From assembly GCA_012064385.1 (NCBI GenBank), contig QRDG01000867.1, positions 426,515 through 490,514 on the forward strand: a stretch of DNA of 64,000 nucleotides, in the 5' to 3' direction. The notes under the pieces were generated by a model that saw only the letters and a program-made list of their open reading frames with translations, was not told the DNA's origin and did not search any database. The position numbers were made by a program, and so were the translations under genes. This document shows, piece by piece, positions 35,159 through 45,977 of this stretch (position 1 is its first letter; every line of letters begins with the position of its first letter). This DNA comes from Puccinellia tenuiflora. Its lineage: Eukaryota > Streptophyta > Magnoliopsida > Poales > Poaceae.

Positions 35159-37642
35159 AATCTACCCCCCTTACAAGAATCTCGTCCCGAGATTCCTAGA
35201 GTAGGAAGAGGGAAGAGGGAAACATGGCAACCCTTAACTTCAACGATCTTCTCGATCCCACGATGATCTTCCTTGTTGCAGAGAGTAAGGTAACAAGCAT
35301 GACGTGCCGACGAGAAAGTCAGAAGATAGTTCAAGGTGATAGACAAGTTTTCTACAAGGGTTGGAAATATGAACTTTGGACAAGACCATAAGCCATTGGG
35401 GAAGACTAGGAACAACTTGACCAAACAAAGGTCGAGCAAAGGATAGGAGAAATGACCGAGGGACATTTTTAGCAACACCACGTTAATGTTCTCCTCGATG
35501 TTCTAGATACCACTATCTGGCTTCGAAAAGCCTTCAATAGTTCATCAAGTAAAGGTCGGACTTTTAAGATTGGAAAGAGACCATAAGGACAACTTCTAGA
35601 ATAAGTCGCACAATATCCTCATGGAGAGTGGTTTGATTTTATGAAAGGCAAGAGGATATCACAATAGGAGAGACAATTTGCTACCCGCATGGGTAGCTAC
35701 ACACCCATGCGTTATACGGAGATGCAAGCCGTATGTATCCGTTTTAGCTTGTTTTCCTAGTAAAACACGGATATTTGGTGTATAAAACTGGTTTCGGAAT
35801 TTTCAAAAAAATATTTTTTGGCCGTCATTTTTAGCTTTTTTTCATAATTGACTTTTTTGTTGACTTTTGGGTCAAACTTTACTAAAAAAATCACAGCGGA
35901 TGGAAAAAAATTCGAAAAAATTTCAAAATACTTTTTAATAATTCTATCAACTCTACTAGTGACGTCCCCCTTGTCTACTTGAGCAATCTCATTTTACCGT
36001 TGCATATACGTTTCGGTGAAACTTAGGGTGTGTAGCTACCCATGGGGGTAGCAAGTCTTTTTTGATCACAATAGACCTTCCAGTTAAGTAGGGCAACCAC
36101 CACCTCAAACTTGCCGGATTTACACAAGGCCTATGTTATACTCTTAAGGAACACCAACCATCATTTCTGCTTGAGATTCAGATTTGGTTAGGCATGCAGG
36201 ATATTTCAGACTTGACACGTCCGAGAGAGGGGTTACAACAGTTAACGAGGGGTAAGGTTCTCAGGAATTGACCACAGCGTCAAGCTCCAGAGCACTAGCT
36301 AGATTGCGAGAGGACACTTTGCTTTTCCAAGCGAACGCTGTGATCTTTAGAGTTTCGACATGAATCTAACTCATTGACCAAAGGTGTGCACCTGAACAAG
36401 GGACTTGGCAGCACAGTCAAACTCGGCTTGATGATCAGATTACCAATCATGCTAAGAATGACATCACAGTCCTTGGATTTCAAAGCAATATCAGTTGCTA
36501 AGAATATCCGATTACCACCCCAATATGCATCCTCAACAATCTCGAGCCCGAGTAGCTCGGAGGTAGATGGATAAGGAAGGGTTAGAGCATCACTTCATCC
36601 GGTAAGTCATGAGACTAAGCACGACCTCTTGTTATTAAAGAGTGTGACACTCTAAGGTTGAACAGAACAAAAGCTAGACAAGCATCTTATTCTGCGGATT
36701 ACAATACTTTGACCTGGTCCGAGAAATGGACAAGGTACCGGAGTTTGTTTCTCCTAACATCCCGATGTGGAATGTATTGACGCACCACAAGGGTAACATG
36801 CATCGGAACACACCAATGCACGATAACACTTGACTGTCAACTGACAGATAAGGGTCGGACAACAGATTAAGAGTAAGGAACCGGGCTAACAACAATCCCA
36901 AGAGATTTGTAGAAGCCCTTGTTAGCACTCTTCCAACAACTAGTGCTGAAAGGGTTTCATGAATGGGTGTTAGTGGAGGAATCACAACTATTGATGGAAA
37001 ACTCGCTAAGAGCAATCCCGCCGTGATTCAGATGATTCCCTGACAGAGAGTCTAGCTACAGCTAGTGTCAAAGGAGAGCATTGCTGAGCAAGTCAATTTC
37101 TGCTGCAACCTCGAGTTCAAAGACTAACTTCAAATTTTGCCAACCTGATGTAGGATTTGAATTAACATCAGGGTTCAACGGAAAAGATCTTGGGTTAAAG
37201 ATCAGCTTCATGTACTGGGACTCACAATAGCATAATGCTCCCAAGGGTGACAACCCTCCTGAATTATTACACCTGAGCCCTAGCACAATCCGGGACCTTC
37301 GGTTCAAGATCTTGGGCTAAAGCAAGGGAATGTCTTGACGATATGCAATACTTCCTCTCTTCAGGCTTTAGAATGGGCAGACGAGCAGAGCTAACCAGTA
37401 GACTAAAGGTAGAATCCAACCCCGTGATCCTAAAGATTTGGATTTTGCAAACGAGCAGAAGAACCGCTAAATCAAATAGAGGTAAGATGACTCAGAGTTA
37501 GAGCGAGTTGGGTAAGGAGTAAAAAGAATCCTAAGATGGTTTTCACAACTCCTTTTTAGGTTAGAAATAATTTTCACGCACTAGACTCGACATCGACCAA
37601 TAGAACGGGTTTCCTACAGGCAGTCCTGCTCTGATACCAACT
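35159..37642 (-). other. Large-LTR element, internal region 2 (non-coding, with MITE)
   Basis: 2,484 bp; removing the 398-bp MITE and its 9-bp duplicate leaves 2,077 bp, matching internal region 1. PPT at 35159-35173 and PBS at 37628-37639, both on the minus strand. No coding motif is seen. Confidence 0.8.
35667..36064. mobile_element. Mutator-type MITE in internal region 2
   Basis: 398 bp flanked by the 9-mer ATCACAATA (35658-35666 and 36065-36073); internal region 1 has the empty site with one copy. Inverted ends contain TTGCTACCCGCATGGGTAGC on the left and the complement of GCTACCCATGGGGGTAGCAA on the right. The match covers about 30 bp with two or three mismatches, inset about 10 bases from each edge. 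A 9-bp duplication is typical of Mutator-like elements. There is no ORF and the inside is T/A-rich. Confidence 0.82.
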
Positions 37643-38752
37643 TGTAGCGCCCCGACCCCAGAACTATACAGTGGAACGTTGTGTAACCGGTCATGCTACA
37701 CAATTGAGGGTTACTGGGTTTACCAATCCCAGGCCAAAACTCATTGGCAGGTGTGCTCGGAATGGATCATCGGCACACAACACCTCAATCATGCGATAAG
37801 CTCAAACATCGCTTCCATGTATAGTAAAGAGACCGAGACTTGTGGACGGCTTCAAACGCCGGCGATGCGAAGGGGGGCGGCGGCGGCTAGACATCGGTCA
37901 TGGGAGCTAGCTAGGGTTAGGGTTAGGGTTTCCAGGGTAAGTGAGGGAGGAGAGGGAGAAGCACGGCGTGGGCGCTCCACTTATCGATCCAGGGAGAGGG
38001 GGGGCCGGCAGGGAGCAAGGCAGCACGGCCACGGCGGCATGGCGCGGCAGTGTTGCCACTGTCGCCCACAGTGACGATGACACTTTTCTAGAAAACCCCC
38101 TTCCCCTTTTCTTCTTTTCTATTTTATTTAAAACCAGAGGCTTTGGCAATTTAATTGAGGCACCAGAACATTTCTATAAAATGTCCAAAAATTCATACAG
38201 GCTCCATTTAACCTTTAGGTGCTCCACAAAATTTGGTGAGGCCAAATAAAATGTTTTGGTCCACATTTATTCATAGGGTTTGAATATGTTCATTTTTGAT
38301 AACTTCCAAAATATAAATATTTGGAGCACTTAAGTATTTCCAGAATTAATGAAATTAATCATGGAGACTCTCACAATAATATTGAATCTCCCCATGATTT
38401 TAGTTTGAATTTTTGAAAAGGTTTAGCTTGGTTTCAAAGTAGGAATTGTTTTAACTCAAATTTGAAGTCCCAATTTATTTAATTGTGTGGTAATATTTGA
38501 CTTTGCCCAAATCATTATGAAATGTATTCTTGGAACTTCCTGGACAAATATGTAAGCTCAAGAATATTTTGTTTTGCCAATTTGAGCAATTGCATTTGGT
38601 TTGAAAATTTAGGAAGTGTTTGTTCCCTTTTACAGATTTCAATGTTTGCAATATTTAATTTAGCAATTTAAATATGTATGCCATGATGCAATGCAAAGCA
38701 AAAAGTGAAAATTTGGCCCATATTTTAGGGTACCAAATCTGGGATGTTACAA
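37643..38752 (-). repeat. Large-LTR element, LTR 3 (5' LTR of the array), internally deleted
   Basis: 1,110 bp. The first about 205 bases match the start of LTR 2. The sequence then jumps at GACTTGTGGA/CGGCTTC (about 37847) to the part equivalent to 34250 in LTR 2, a loss of about 3.0 kb with GGA shared at the breakpoints. It ends GGGATGTTACA and is followed by the ATGGT duplicate and the integrase of A. Confidence 0.9.
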
Positions 38753-39637
38753 TGGTGGGCCCTTTCTCAAAGTCGCCCTGCCAGAAGACCCATCTGCTAG
38801 TAGCAGTTGACAAATTCACCAAGTGGGTGGAAGTCGAACCCGTCAGCAGAGTCGACGGAGCATCAGCAGTGAGATTTTTCAAGAAAATAGCAACACGCTT
38901 TGGATATCCTCACAGCATCATTACAGACAATGGTACCAACTTATCAGTTGGAGAGATGGCCAAGTTCTGCGGTGAGAACAACATCAGACTCGACCTAGCC
39001 TCAGTGGCACACCCACAGTCCAATGGACAAGCAGAGAGGGCAAATCAGGAGTTGCTGAAGGGAATTAAGCCTCAGCTCCGAGTCCCCCTGCTGAGCGCCG
39101 CCGGGTGTTGAGTTGAGGAGCTGCCAGCAGTACTCTGGAGTATAAGAACGACTCCTAACAGATCCACTGGCTTCACATCTTTCTTCATGGTGTATGGAGC
39201 AGAAGCCGTCCTGCCAAGCGACTTGTTGCATGACTCGCCACGAGTCGCCAATTACAGTCGAGACAGAGAATGAACTCGCTCGCCAGGACTCGGTCGACGC
39301 ACTCGAGGAAGCAAGGGAGTTAGCCCTTGAGAGATCAGCAGTTTATCAGCAAGACTTGCGGCGATATCACGCACGCAGAATCAAGACTCGGACTTTCCAG
39401 GAAGGTGACTTAGTGCTTCGCCTTGTCCAGAACAGGGAAGGGATGCACAAGTTATCTCCACCATGGGAAGGCCCGTTCGTCATAAGCAAGAACTTGCACA
39501 ATGGGTCGTACTATCTAATAGATGTACGAGAGCCGGCAAGTGAAAGTAAAGGAGCTGACACAGCTCATACTCTGGATCCCTGTGCAGAGGCAAAGAGGCC
39601 ATGGAACATAGCTCAGTTGCGTCCTTATTATACTTAA
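38753..39637 (+). pseudogene. Element A integrase core and C-terminal domain
   Basis: Resumes after the duplicate ATGGT with VGPFSKSPCQKTHLLVAVDK. The catalytic Asp (DKFTKWVEVE), Asp (TDNGTN) and Glu (GQAERANQE) are present. A TGA at 39109-39111 replaces the TGG of B, and a one-base insertion near 39255 shifts the frame. The C-terminal part continues in the other frame (FQEGDLVLRLVQN, PPWEGPFVI) to TAA after RPYYT. Integration activity is lost. Confidence 0.9.
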
Positions 39638-40237
39638 GTTGTAATAGCTGTATGAGTTGAAAGGCAAAGAGCCCAGTGAGCCATGCCTAGATGTAACCAA
39701 ATTATTATGATCAAATGAAATAAAGCCGGCTTCTGTGAATATGAGTCCTTTAGTCGAGTCACCCAGTGAGTGCGCTTTATTCTTTAAACTTTGTTCATCG
39801 GGTTCTTGGGGGCTTGCTTTTCAGTGAAAAAAGTCCAAGCTTAGACTCTTGAACCCGGCACAGTAGCCAAACTTTTCCTAATTTTCTCGCTGGTAAGTCA
39901 GATGCATCCTGCACAATATGACTAGTCTACAAGCATGACTTGTCTCCGGCTCTTATGAATCCTAAGGGACATGAGGTGTTAGGAGCCTGTCAGCACAAGC
40001 TGTAAGAAAAGTCATGCAGGGCCTACTTATTCATCAGTGGATAATTAGACAGGTTATAAGAACCACAGAATGACTTGCATAGATAGTGCATATCAAATCT
40101 CATAATTTAACAAGCAAGTCATCATAAGCCGATTGGCACAATTTCAGAACAAGTAGTTCAAAAAGACCTAAAAAGGTTTTGCACAAGCAGTGCATCATTA
40201 CAAGGTTTAAGCACCAATAGCACATCATTACAAACAT
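39638..40237. other. Element A region between integrase and antisense gene
   Basis: No ORF is supported. Convergent 3' ends of pol and antisense gene, closely similar to 12754-13353 of B, including the GGGTTCTTGGGGGCTTGC motif at about 39800-39817. Confidence 0.6.
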
Positions 40238-43200
40238 TCAGAAGTCATTCAAAGGATGGTCCTCTAGAGGAGTCGACTCCTCAGCTGGAATCGGGGAGTC
40301 CTTCTTCACAGGAGACTTGTCTTTTGTTTGAACAGCAGAGGCAGGAGCCGGCTTCACAGGAGGCTTGGTGACGACTCTCTTAGTTTAAAAACCAGTACCT
40401 CTGGGACTCTTCATGTGCTTGGCCAACTCTTCTTGTCTCTGGGCGTCGCCAGAGATAGCTCTTGAAGGAGTGGGCGCAGCAGGAGTCTTCAATACAGGCT
40501 CCGTACCAGTGGGTTTGTCAAGCACAGGAGCCGCTAGAGAGGAAGAACTCGGCGTAGTAGAAGAAGAAGGGGCACCAGCTAAGTCCTGTGAGGGGCGGCC
40601 AAATTTTACAATTTCAGGAGTTTCTGGAGCAACTCTTTTGTTCTCCAAGTCATAGTGATGAACCCATACCTCAGGGTCCATCTTGTTGGCAATCTCACAA
40701 GCGTATGGCCGCACCAGCTTCTCCTTAGTTTGAAGTCGTCTTGGGTGAAAGGTTTGCCATCCTCATGTTGTTCCGGCTTCCCCATAGTAAGCATTGCTGG
40801 CTCCAAGACAGTGGGGTAATAGCTGTGAGCTAGGGCAAGGATCTTGATGGATGCTCTCCTCAAAGAAGATTGCTTCCACAGCCGCATATAACCTGGTGCC
40901 CTAGACAACTCGTCCACCAGACGTTCAGGCTCTTTGGGGCACTTGCCCTTAGGGTTCAAATATTTCACCACTGCACGGGCTCCCTCTTGCAGCCCATGAC
41001 AGTGGTCAAGCATCTCATGCAATTGCTTGCTAGTGGGCAGCTTGAGTTTTGGGGACTCAGCTCCTGCAGAAAAGAAATCAATGATTGTCAGTCTAAAAGC
41101 AGTTCAGAAAGGTGCAGAAAGGAAGTAAGCAAAGTTACAAATTTACCAAATATGTGTTGGCACATGGCCCCAATGCCTTTGCGGCAGGTGTCAAAGACAG
41201 CCTTCAGATCATTGTGTGCCTTTTGGGCAATCCTCTTGGCATCTGCCGACTCTTTCCTCACTTGCTCCAGTTGAGCAGACAAGACCTTCAGATCCTTCTC
41301 AAGTTGAAGGGAGCGTTCTTTTTCAGCTATAGCAGACCTGGCACTAGCAGCTGCCTGGTCCTCAAGCTCCTTCATATCTCTCTTCATCTTGGAGATAAGG
41401 TTCTGCAATCACAAGTCAAGTTTTTGCAAGTCAGAATTGACAAGTCATAGTTTGCAACTCAGGATTGATAAGTCAGAATTTACAAGTCAGATTTACAAGT
41501 CAAGCAAAGAACTCATGAGCTCCAAGTCGTCACAAGTTAACAACTTGGCGCTTGGGGGCTACTCAGGAGTCAGTTTTTCTCTTACAACCAGCAGGCATGG
41601 GTCCTAGTCAACAAGTCATCAGCTCCAAGTCGTCACAAGTCAACAACTTGGCGCTTGGGGGCTACTCGCAGATCAGAATTTTTTCTTCAAGTTAAGTATC
41701 AATAATTTACATGGATTTGTAGCTCCAAGTCGTCGCAGGCTGACAACTCGGCGCTTGGGGGCTACTCGTGGAAAAGTTTTTTGGTCCAAGAACCCGACAG
41801 ATAACAAATCAGCAGCCCCGAGTCCTAGTAGAGCTAAGGACTCAGTGCTTGGGGGCTACAGTGTGCGAATTTTTCCTACACAGCAGTTGAGTTCAATTTC
41901 AAAGCAAAGCACCTATCCTAGTCACAAGTCACCGCAGACAGGTGCTTGGGGGCTACTGGAATAGGAGGATGCTAGAAAGCATAAAGGGTAGAAGTCAAAA
42001 GGCTTACATTATGAATCATGTGAAGAGATCTAAGAGCCGCTTGCTCATCATCCTTTAGCCTGGCAGATTGATCGTTCAAGTCGACTGCTTCAGCATAGGC
42101 TTCAGAGAAGGACATGTTATCAGCTACCCGAAGTCGGCTGTAGTCAGTAGATGACTTGGTCTTGATGTTTGGTGGAGCTGTAGGAGTCGCCTTCGAAGGA
42201 GCCGGGTGAGGTTGAGGCGCGGCGTCAGGAGTCTCAGTCCCAGAGGAGGGCTGGACTATCAGTGGAGTCACCTCCCGAGTCCTTGAAGGGGACTCGGGAA
42301 TGGTGGGAGTTGTGGTTGCACCAGCAGATGCAGCAGTGGAGGGACCTGTCCTCGTGCTTGTTGTTTGAGAAGCCGAAGGAGGGACAGGTCCACGACCAGA
42401 TGTGACATCAGTCATGCCTGGGAGCTTGGTTACCTTGACACAAGGCCGAGCCCTGAAATAGACAAAGACAGTAGTCAGCAATAAAATCAAGTGAAAAGGA
42501 AAAAGCAGAAGTCATTTGAATGCAAATAGAGTAAACAGAGGAGTCTTACCCAGCATTGGTTTCCAGGTCCAAGGAGGCCTGAGAGTCTGAAGAGGGCATA
42601 GACATGCCGGAGTGGTAGGAGTCGTCCTTGCAGGGAGGAGAAGCCGACTTCCGTTGGTGCGAAACAGGCAGAGGATCAGGAGTCTCTACAGGCCCGTCGG
42701 AGCGCAGCCTTCTCTTCCTAGCGGCAACAACACTCTGCACACGTTCTCCAGGCTTAGCAGGTGAGCGAGTGGACAAAAGGACTCGTGAAAGTGGTACCTT
42801 GGGAACAGCCTCTCGAGACCCATTATGGGAAGCTGGGGAGGAAGAAGAGTGGCTTTTGGCTGAGGACTCTTCAGACAAAGATTGCTGAGCAGCAGCAGTC
42901 CTAGAGGTTGTGTGAACTTGCTCAGTCACAGGAGCCTCCGGAGAGGACTCGTCTTCATCAGTATCATCCACAATGGGAGCCTCTGGAGAGGACTCCTCAT
43001 CTTCATTGTCATCATCACCGTCGTCTGCAGTCGGGGCCTCCTGAGAGGACTCCTCGTCTGCATCGTCATCATCAGCATCTTCTGCCATAGTGGTTTGCTC
43101 TGTGACAGGGTTCTCTTCTTCAACCTCAGCCTCAGCTTCAGTTTTATTCTCAGTGCCAGCTCCAGAGGCCGGCTTCCAGAAGGAGTCGGTGAGCTGTAAC

Positions 43201-44255
43201 AGAGTCAGAGAAACTGAGTTAGTAAGCGATGCAAGTAAGATCAAGTTAGATATGAGGTAAAGTGTAAAGCTTACATCAGGAGCTGGGTTGGTGGAGCAGA
43301 AGGGCTGGAGCCCAAAGTGTGCCTGGTTCTTCACCGGCTTCCCAGTCAGCTTTTTTATGAGCCGGCCAAGTTCAGGACCGTCAGATAGTTGCTCTGTCAC
43401 CCGGAGGTCATCACCCGTGCAGCAAGTGTACGTGCAAATGAGCCGAGTCCTATGACTCAGCGGCTGAATCCTCCAGGTGGTCCAGCATCGGACGAGGTCC
43501 ATGTTCTCCAAATTGCGAGATAGAAGAGCTCGAATTCGAGTGATCAAAGACTCGACTTTTGGCTGGGCGGCCTCTGGGCACCTAGCTTTCATAAGGGGAG
43601 TCGCCTCGAGGCGATTTTCAGAGAATAATGGGAGTCTGGGTTCATCTGCAGGAGAGGTATCCTTGCAGTAAAAGAAAGTTTTCTGCCAATCCTTAATGCG
43701 GTTAGGGAAGACAGGCTTGGGAAAGATGGAATGAAGGCGCCGTTAGAGAGCGACGGCGCCGCATTGCAGAAGGGGGCCGCCGGAAGTTTCAGGTTGAGGA
43801 TTGCAATAAAAGAGCTCAAGCCAGAGATCAAGATCTGGCTTGATTTGGAGGTAGTCCTCACACAAGGTGACAAACTTGGACAAAGTGAGAATGGAATTGG
43901 GAGCCAAGTCGTGAATCCGCAGCTTGTAGAAGTAAAGGAGCTGGCGGAAGAAGAGATTACCCAGGGGCGTGAATCCGCGGAACTGGTGCTCTGTGAAGAT
44001 CACCACCTCATCCTTCGCGGGAGCGGGCACCACCTCATTCCCTAGGGCCCGAGCTTTTGCGTTGGCAGGAATAAGGCCAGTGAGCCGATGTGTCTTCAAT
44101 TGCTTGGAGGTAATCGTGGATCCACCCCAATCAGCGGAAATTGACCGCTTCGATGAAGATTTGGTGGCGGCGGTGGCCGCGGCGGCGATGTCCACCGTCC
44201 TGCTCGATGAGGAAGCTTTGGCCTTGGGGGCAACCTTGGCGCGCTTGGGTGCCAT
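40238..44255 (-). pseudogene. Element A antisense gene (aORF), five exons, decayed
   Basis: ATG at 44255-44253 (MAPKRAKVAPKAKASSSS). Exons: 44255-43275, 43193-42550, 42452-42008, 41402-41147, 41063-40238, with GT...AG at every junction. The gypsy-type domain (LTGLIPANAKARALGNEVVP, FFRQLLYFYKLRIHDLAPNS), acidic (D/E)ESS(Q/P)EAP repeats (three copies against four in B), coiled coil and basic tail match B. Lesions: TAA at 43743 in exon 1 where B reads CAA, a frameshift near 40727 in exon 5, and TAA near 40385. The donor of exon 1 is GTAAGC here, which supports the exon model for B, where it has mutated. Function unknown. Confidence 0.72.
41515..41960. repeat. Five GGGGGCTAC hairpin repeat units in an intron of the A antisense gene
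   Basis: GGGGGCTAC at 41554-41562, 41657-41665, 41757-41765, 41851-41859 and 41948-41956. Number, order and spacing match element B, so the array predates the split of A and B. Units contain CCAAGT...ACTTGG inverted repeats or close variants. Confidence 0.85.
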
Positions 44256-44359
44256 GGAGAACGAGCGGTGTGTGCTGAGCGCGGGAAAGAGATGAGCGCA
44301 GAGAGAAAGGGGAATTTGAGGTGAAGGGGCAAGTGAGGGTTTTGAGACCTAACCCTTCG

Positions 44360-44372
44360 CAATTTATAAAGG
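44360..44372 (-). promoter_or_regulatory. TATA box of the element A antisense gene
   Basis: On the minus strand CCTTTATAAATTG lies about 110 bases upstream of the antisense ATG, at the same spacing as in element B. Confidence 0.6.
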
Positions 44373-44776
44373 GGTAAAAACCCTAGAGAGTTACAGTCAT
44401 GGTCCACGGTAAACTGTGGATAACGATTCAGTGAATGAGAAGTTGAAAAGGGTATAACAGAGAAAAACTAAAGTCACAGAAGTGGAAGAAGCCGGCTTGT
44501 CTCAGAATGGCGAGTCCTGTGACAGTGAGAGTCAAGTTCTTCGGTCCTTGTTCGCAAGAGTCATAACAAACTCGATCAGCTAAGGAAAAAGGCAAGAGTG
44601 GTGACTCGAACAAGGAATGAGGATGGACTCGTTTTATATGTTTGTTATATTTTTTATGCAGGAATTCATCTTGGAGCTAGCAGCAAGCGACTTTGGAGCC
44701 TGTGACTTAAATGGAAGGAGTCGACCCAGGAAGTTGAACCAACGAGTCGGAGGAAGCCGCCAAGCTGCGCCCAAGA
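44373..44776. other. Element A non-coding region upstream of the antisense promoter
   Basis: No ORF is supported. It is similar throughout to 17460-17875 of element B and contains sequence shared by both, such as GGAATTCATCTTGGAGCTAG. It probably holds the upstream promoter of the antisense gene. Confidence 0.55.
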
Positions 44777-44792
44777 TAAATTCGGGGGCTAC
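44777..44792 (+). promoter_or_regulatory. Element A polypurine tract
   Basis: TAAATTCGGGGGCTAC lies directly before the LTR start TGATGGGG. It is only partly purine; the G5 core followed by CTAC is the same motif that is repeated in the antisense introns. Confidence 0.75.
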
Positions 44793-45345
44793 TGATGGGG
44801 GGATACTTTATAGGTAGGCCCATGGACCCGGAAAGTAGACCCGCCAAGACCAAGAAGGCCAAAGCCGAGTCACGCATCAAGTCGCATGGGCTGGGCTGGA
44901 GACAAGCCGACCAAGGCCCATGATGGAGAAGGGACCCGTCAGGAAGGAGTCCAAGTACAACCCGGAGCCCTAACTTGGAAGACCAAGACGTAGAGTAGGA
45001 CTCCGTGTTCTAGTGTGACTCGGTGTAAGTTGTAAGTCCAGAGACCCGGCCACCTTTATAAGCGGGGTCCTGGACCTTAGATCGAGAGGTCTGACAAGTC
45101 CTAAGCAATCTAGAAACACCAGATTCATAGTCGCCGACTCCCGAGAAAGGAGCCGGATCCCTGTAATCGAGATCTAGAGCAATAAAGAGAAGCAGGAAGT
45201 AGGTCTTTACCTCTAACCAAGAGGGGCCGAACCTGGGTAAATATGTGTCCCTAGGCGAGATTAACCTCTCCTACGTACTTCATGCATCAATGGCCCCAGA
45301 ACTCACCTTCCCAGAGGAAGGACTTGCCGTGACAACCCCAGGACA
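44793..45345 (+). repeat. Element A 3' LTR
   Basis: 553 bp, TGATGGGG to CCCCAGGACA, TATA box at 45054-45062. It is followed by GAGGG, the copy of the duplication at 4015-4019, after which the antisense gene of element C continues. Confidence 0.95.
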
Positions 45346-45350
45346 GAGGG

Positions 45351-45977
45351 TGAACTCTGAACTACTCTGTAAGTCATCTAGAAGCCCCCGAGCCGTCAAG
45401 TTGTCGATTTCTTCGTATGCTCAGTTGCTATCTTTTTCTGACAGGTGCCCAACTGGATGCGTGGGCCGAGGCTGACCGAGTAAACAGCCGACTCCGGTGT
45501 GTTGCTGAGATAGTAGGGCGGGACGCAACCTCCTTCTGGTCGGACAGTGCTCGGGGTCGCGTTCTGGTTCTGCTACAGGACCGCGTGCAGCAGGTGGTTT
45601 CCCTTATTGGGTCCTACAAGTCTGCTTTGTCGCTGGTGCACAAAGCTTTGTTTCCTCTGGACGCGCAGCCGCGAGGACTTGGTGCTCTTCTGGAGAGGTT
45701 CCGCAACGGCGAGGCTGCGCAAGGGTTTGTTCGTGCCCAACTGGTCAGTGGTGCCATCTATGCCTTGGCCTTTGTTCGCAGACGACACCCATACATGTGT
45801 CTGACTGGGATAGATGAAGTTCCTCCGTAACCTGACGGCGCACCTACGCCAATGGAACACCATTACCGGGCTATAGAGGGAGTGGCTATTGGCTTGGTCG
45901 ACAAATTGGAGCATGACACCGAGTTGCAGCTTGAGCATGTGACCTTGCAGGTTCCAAAAGCAGAGCCAAAGGACTAG
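45351..45977 (+). pseudogene. Element C antisense gene, second module, 3' exons
   Basis: Continues from 4019: VNSELL up to a GT donor at 45369, an intron, AG at 45443-45444, then AQLDAWAEADRVNSRLRCVA, a conserved helical part (SYKSALSLVHKALFPLDAQP) and VRRRHPYMCLTGIDEVPP. A TAA at 45828-45830 interrupts the frame, which stays open afterwards (MEHHYRAIEGVAIGLVDKLE) to TAG at 45975-45977. The layout of coiled coil followed by a LHGSVFP/VHKALFP-like segment resembles exon 6 at 3073-3545, which suggests an internal duplication. Function unknown. Confidence 0.55.

Larger units (their letters stand above)
21559..38752 (-). mobile_element. Tandem large-LTR non-autonomous element (LTR-internal-LTR-internal-LTR)
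   Basis: Three LTRs (21559-28942, 31023-35158, 37643-38752) alternate with two internal regions (28943-31022, 35159-37642). One 5-bp duplication, ATGGT at 21554-21558 and 38753-38757, flanks the whole array. Plus-strand LTR ends are TGTAGCGCCC and GTTACA. PBS and PPT positions show minus orientation. The LTR is about 4.13 kb and the internal part about 2.08 kb, with no gag or pol. This fits a large retrotransposon derivative (LARD). The TGTAACA...CTACA ends, tRNA-iMet PBS and the stretch next to the PPT point to descent from a Tekay/Del-type gypsy element. Unequal recombination between two LTRs after insertion is the simplest origin of the extra unit. Confidence 0.92.
4020..45345 (+). mobile_element. 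Element A: Tat-type gypsy retrotransposon nested in C
   Basis: 5' LTR 4020-4572 and 3' LTR 44793-45345 (553 bp each) begin TGATGGGG and end GACA. They are flanked by the identical 5-mer GAGGG at 4015-4019 and 45346-45350, which proves one insertion event. Without its two nested passengers (B, 7119-18445; the large-LTR tandem, 21559-38752) A is about 12.8 kb. By eye the two LTRs differ at roughly 18 positions (about 3%), more than the LTRs of B, as expected for an older element. Internal order: PBS, gag, protease, RT, two RNase H domains, integrase, antisense gene, PPT. Stops and frameshifts occur in gag, between protease and RT, and in integrase. Confidence 0.95.
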
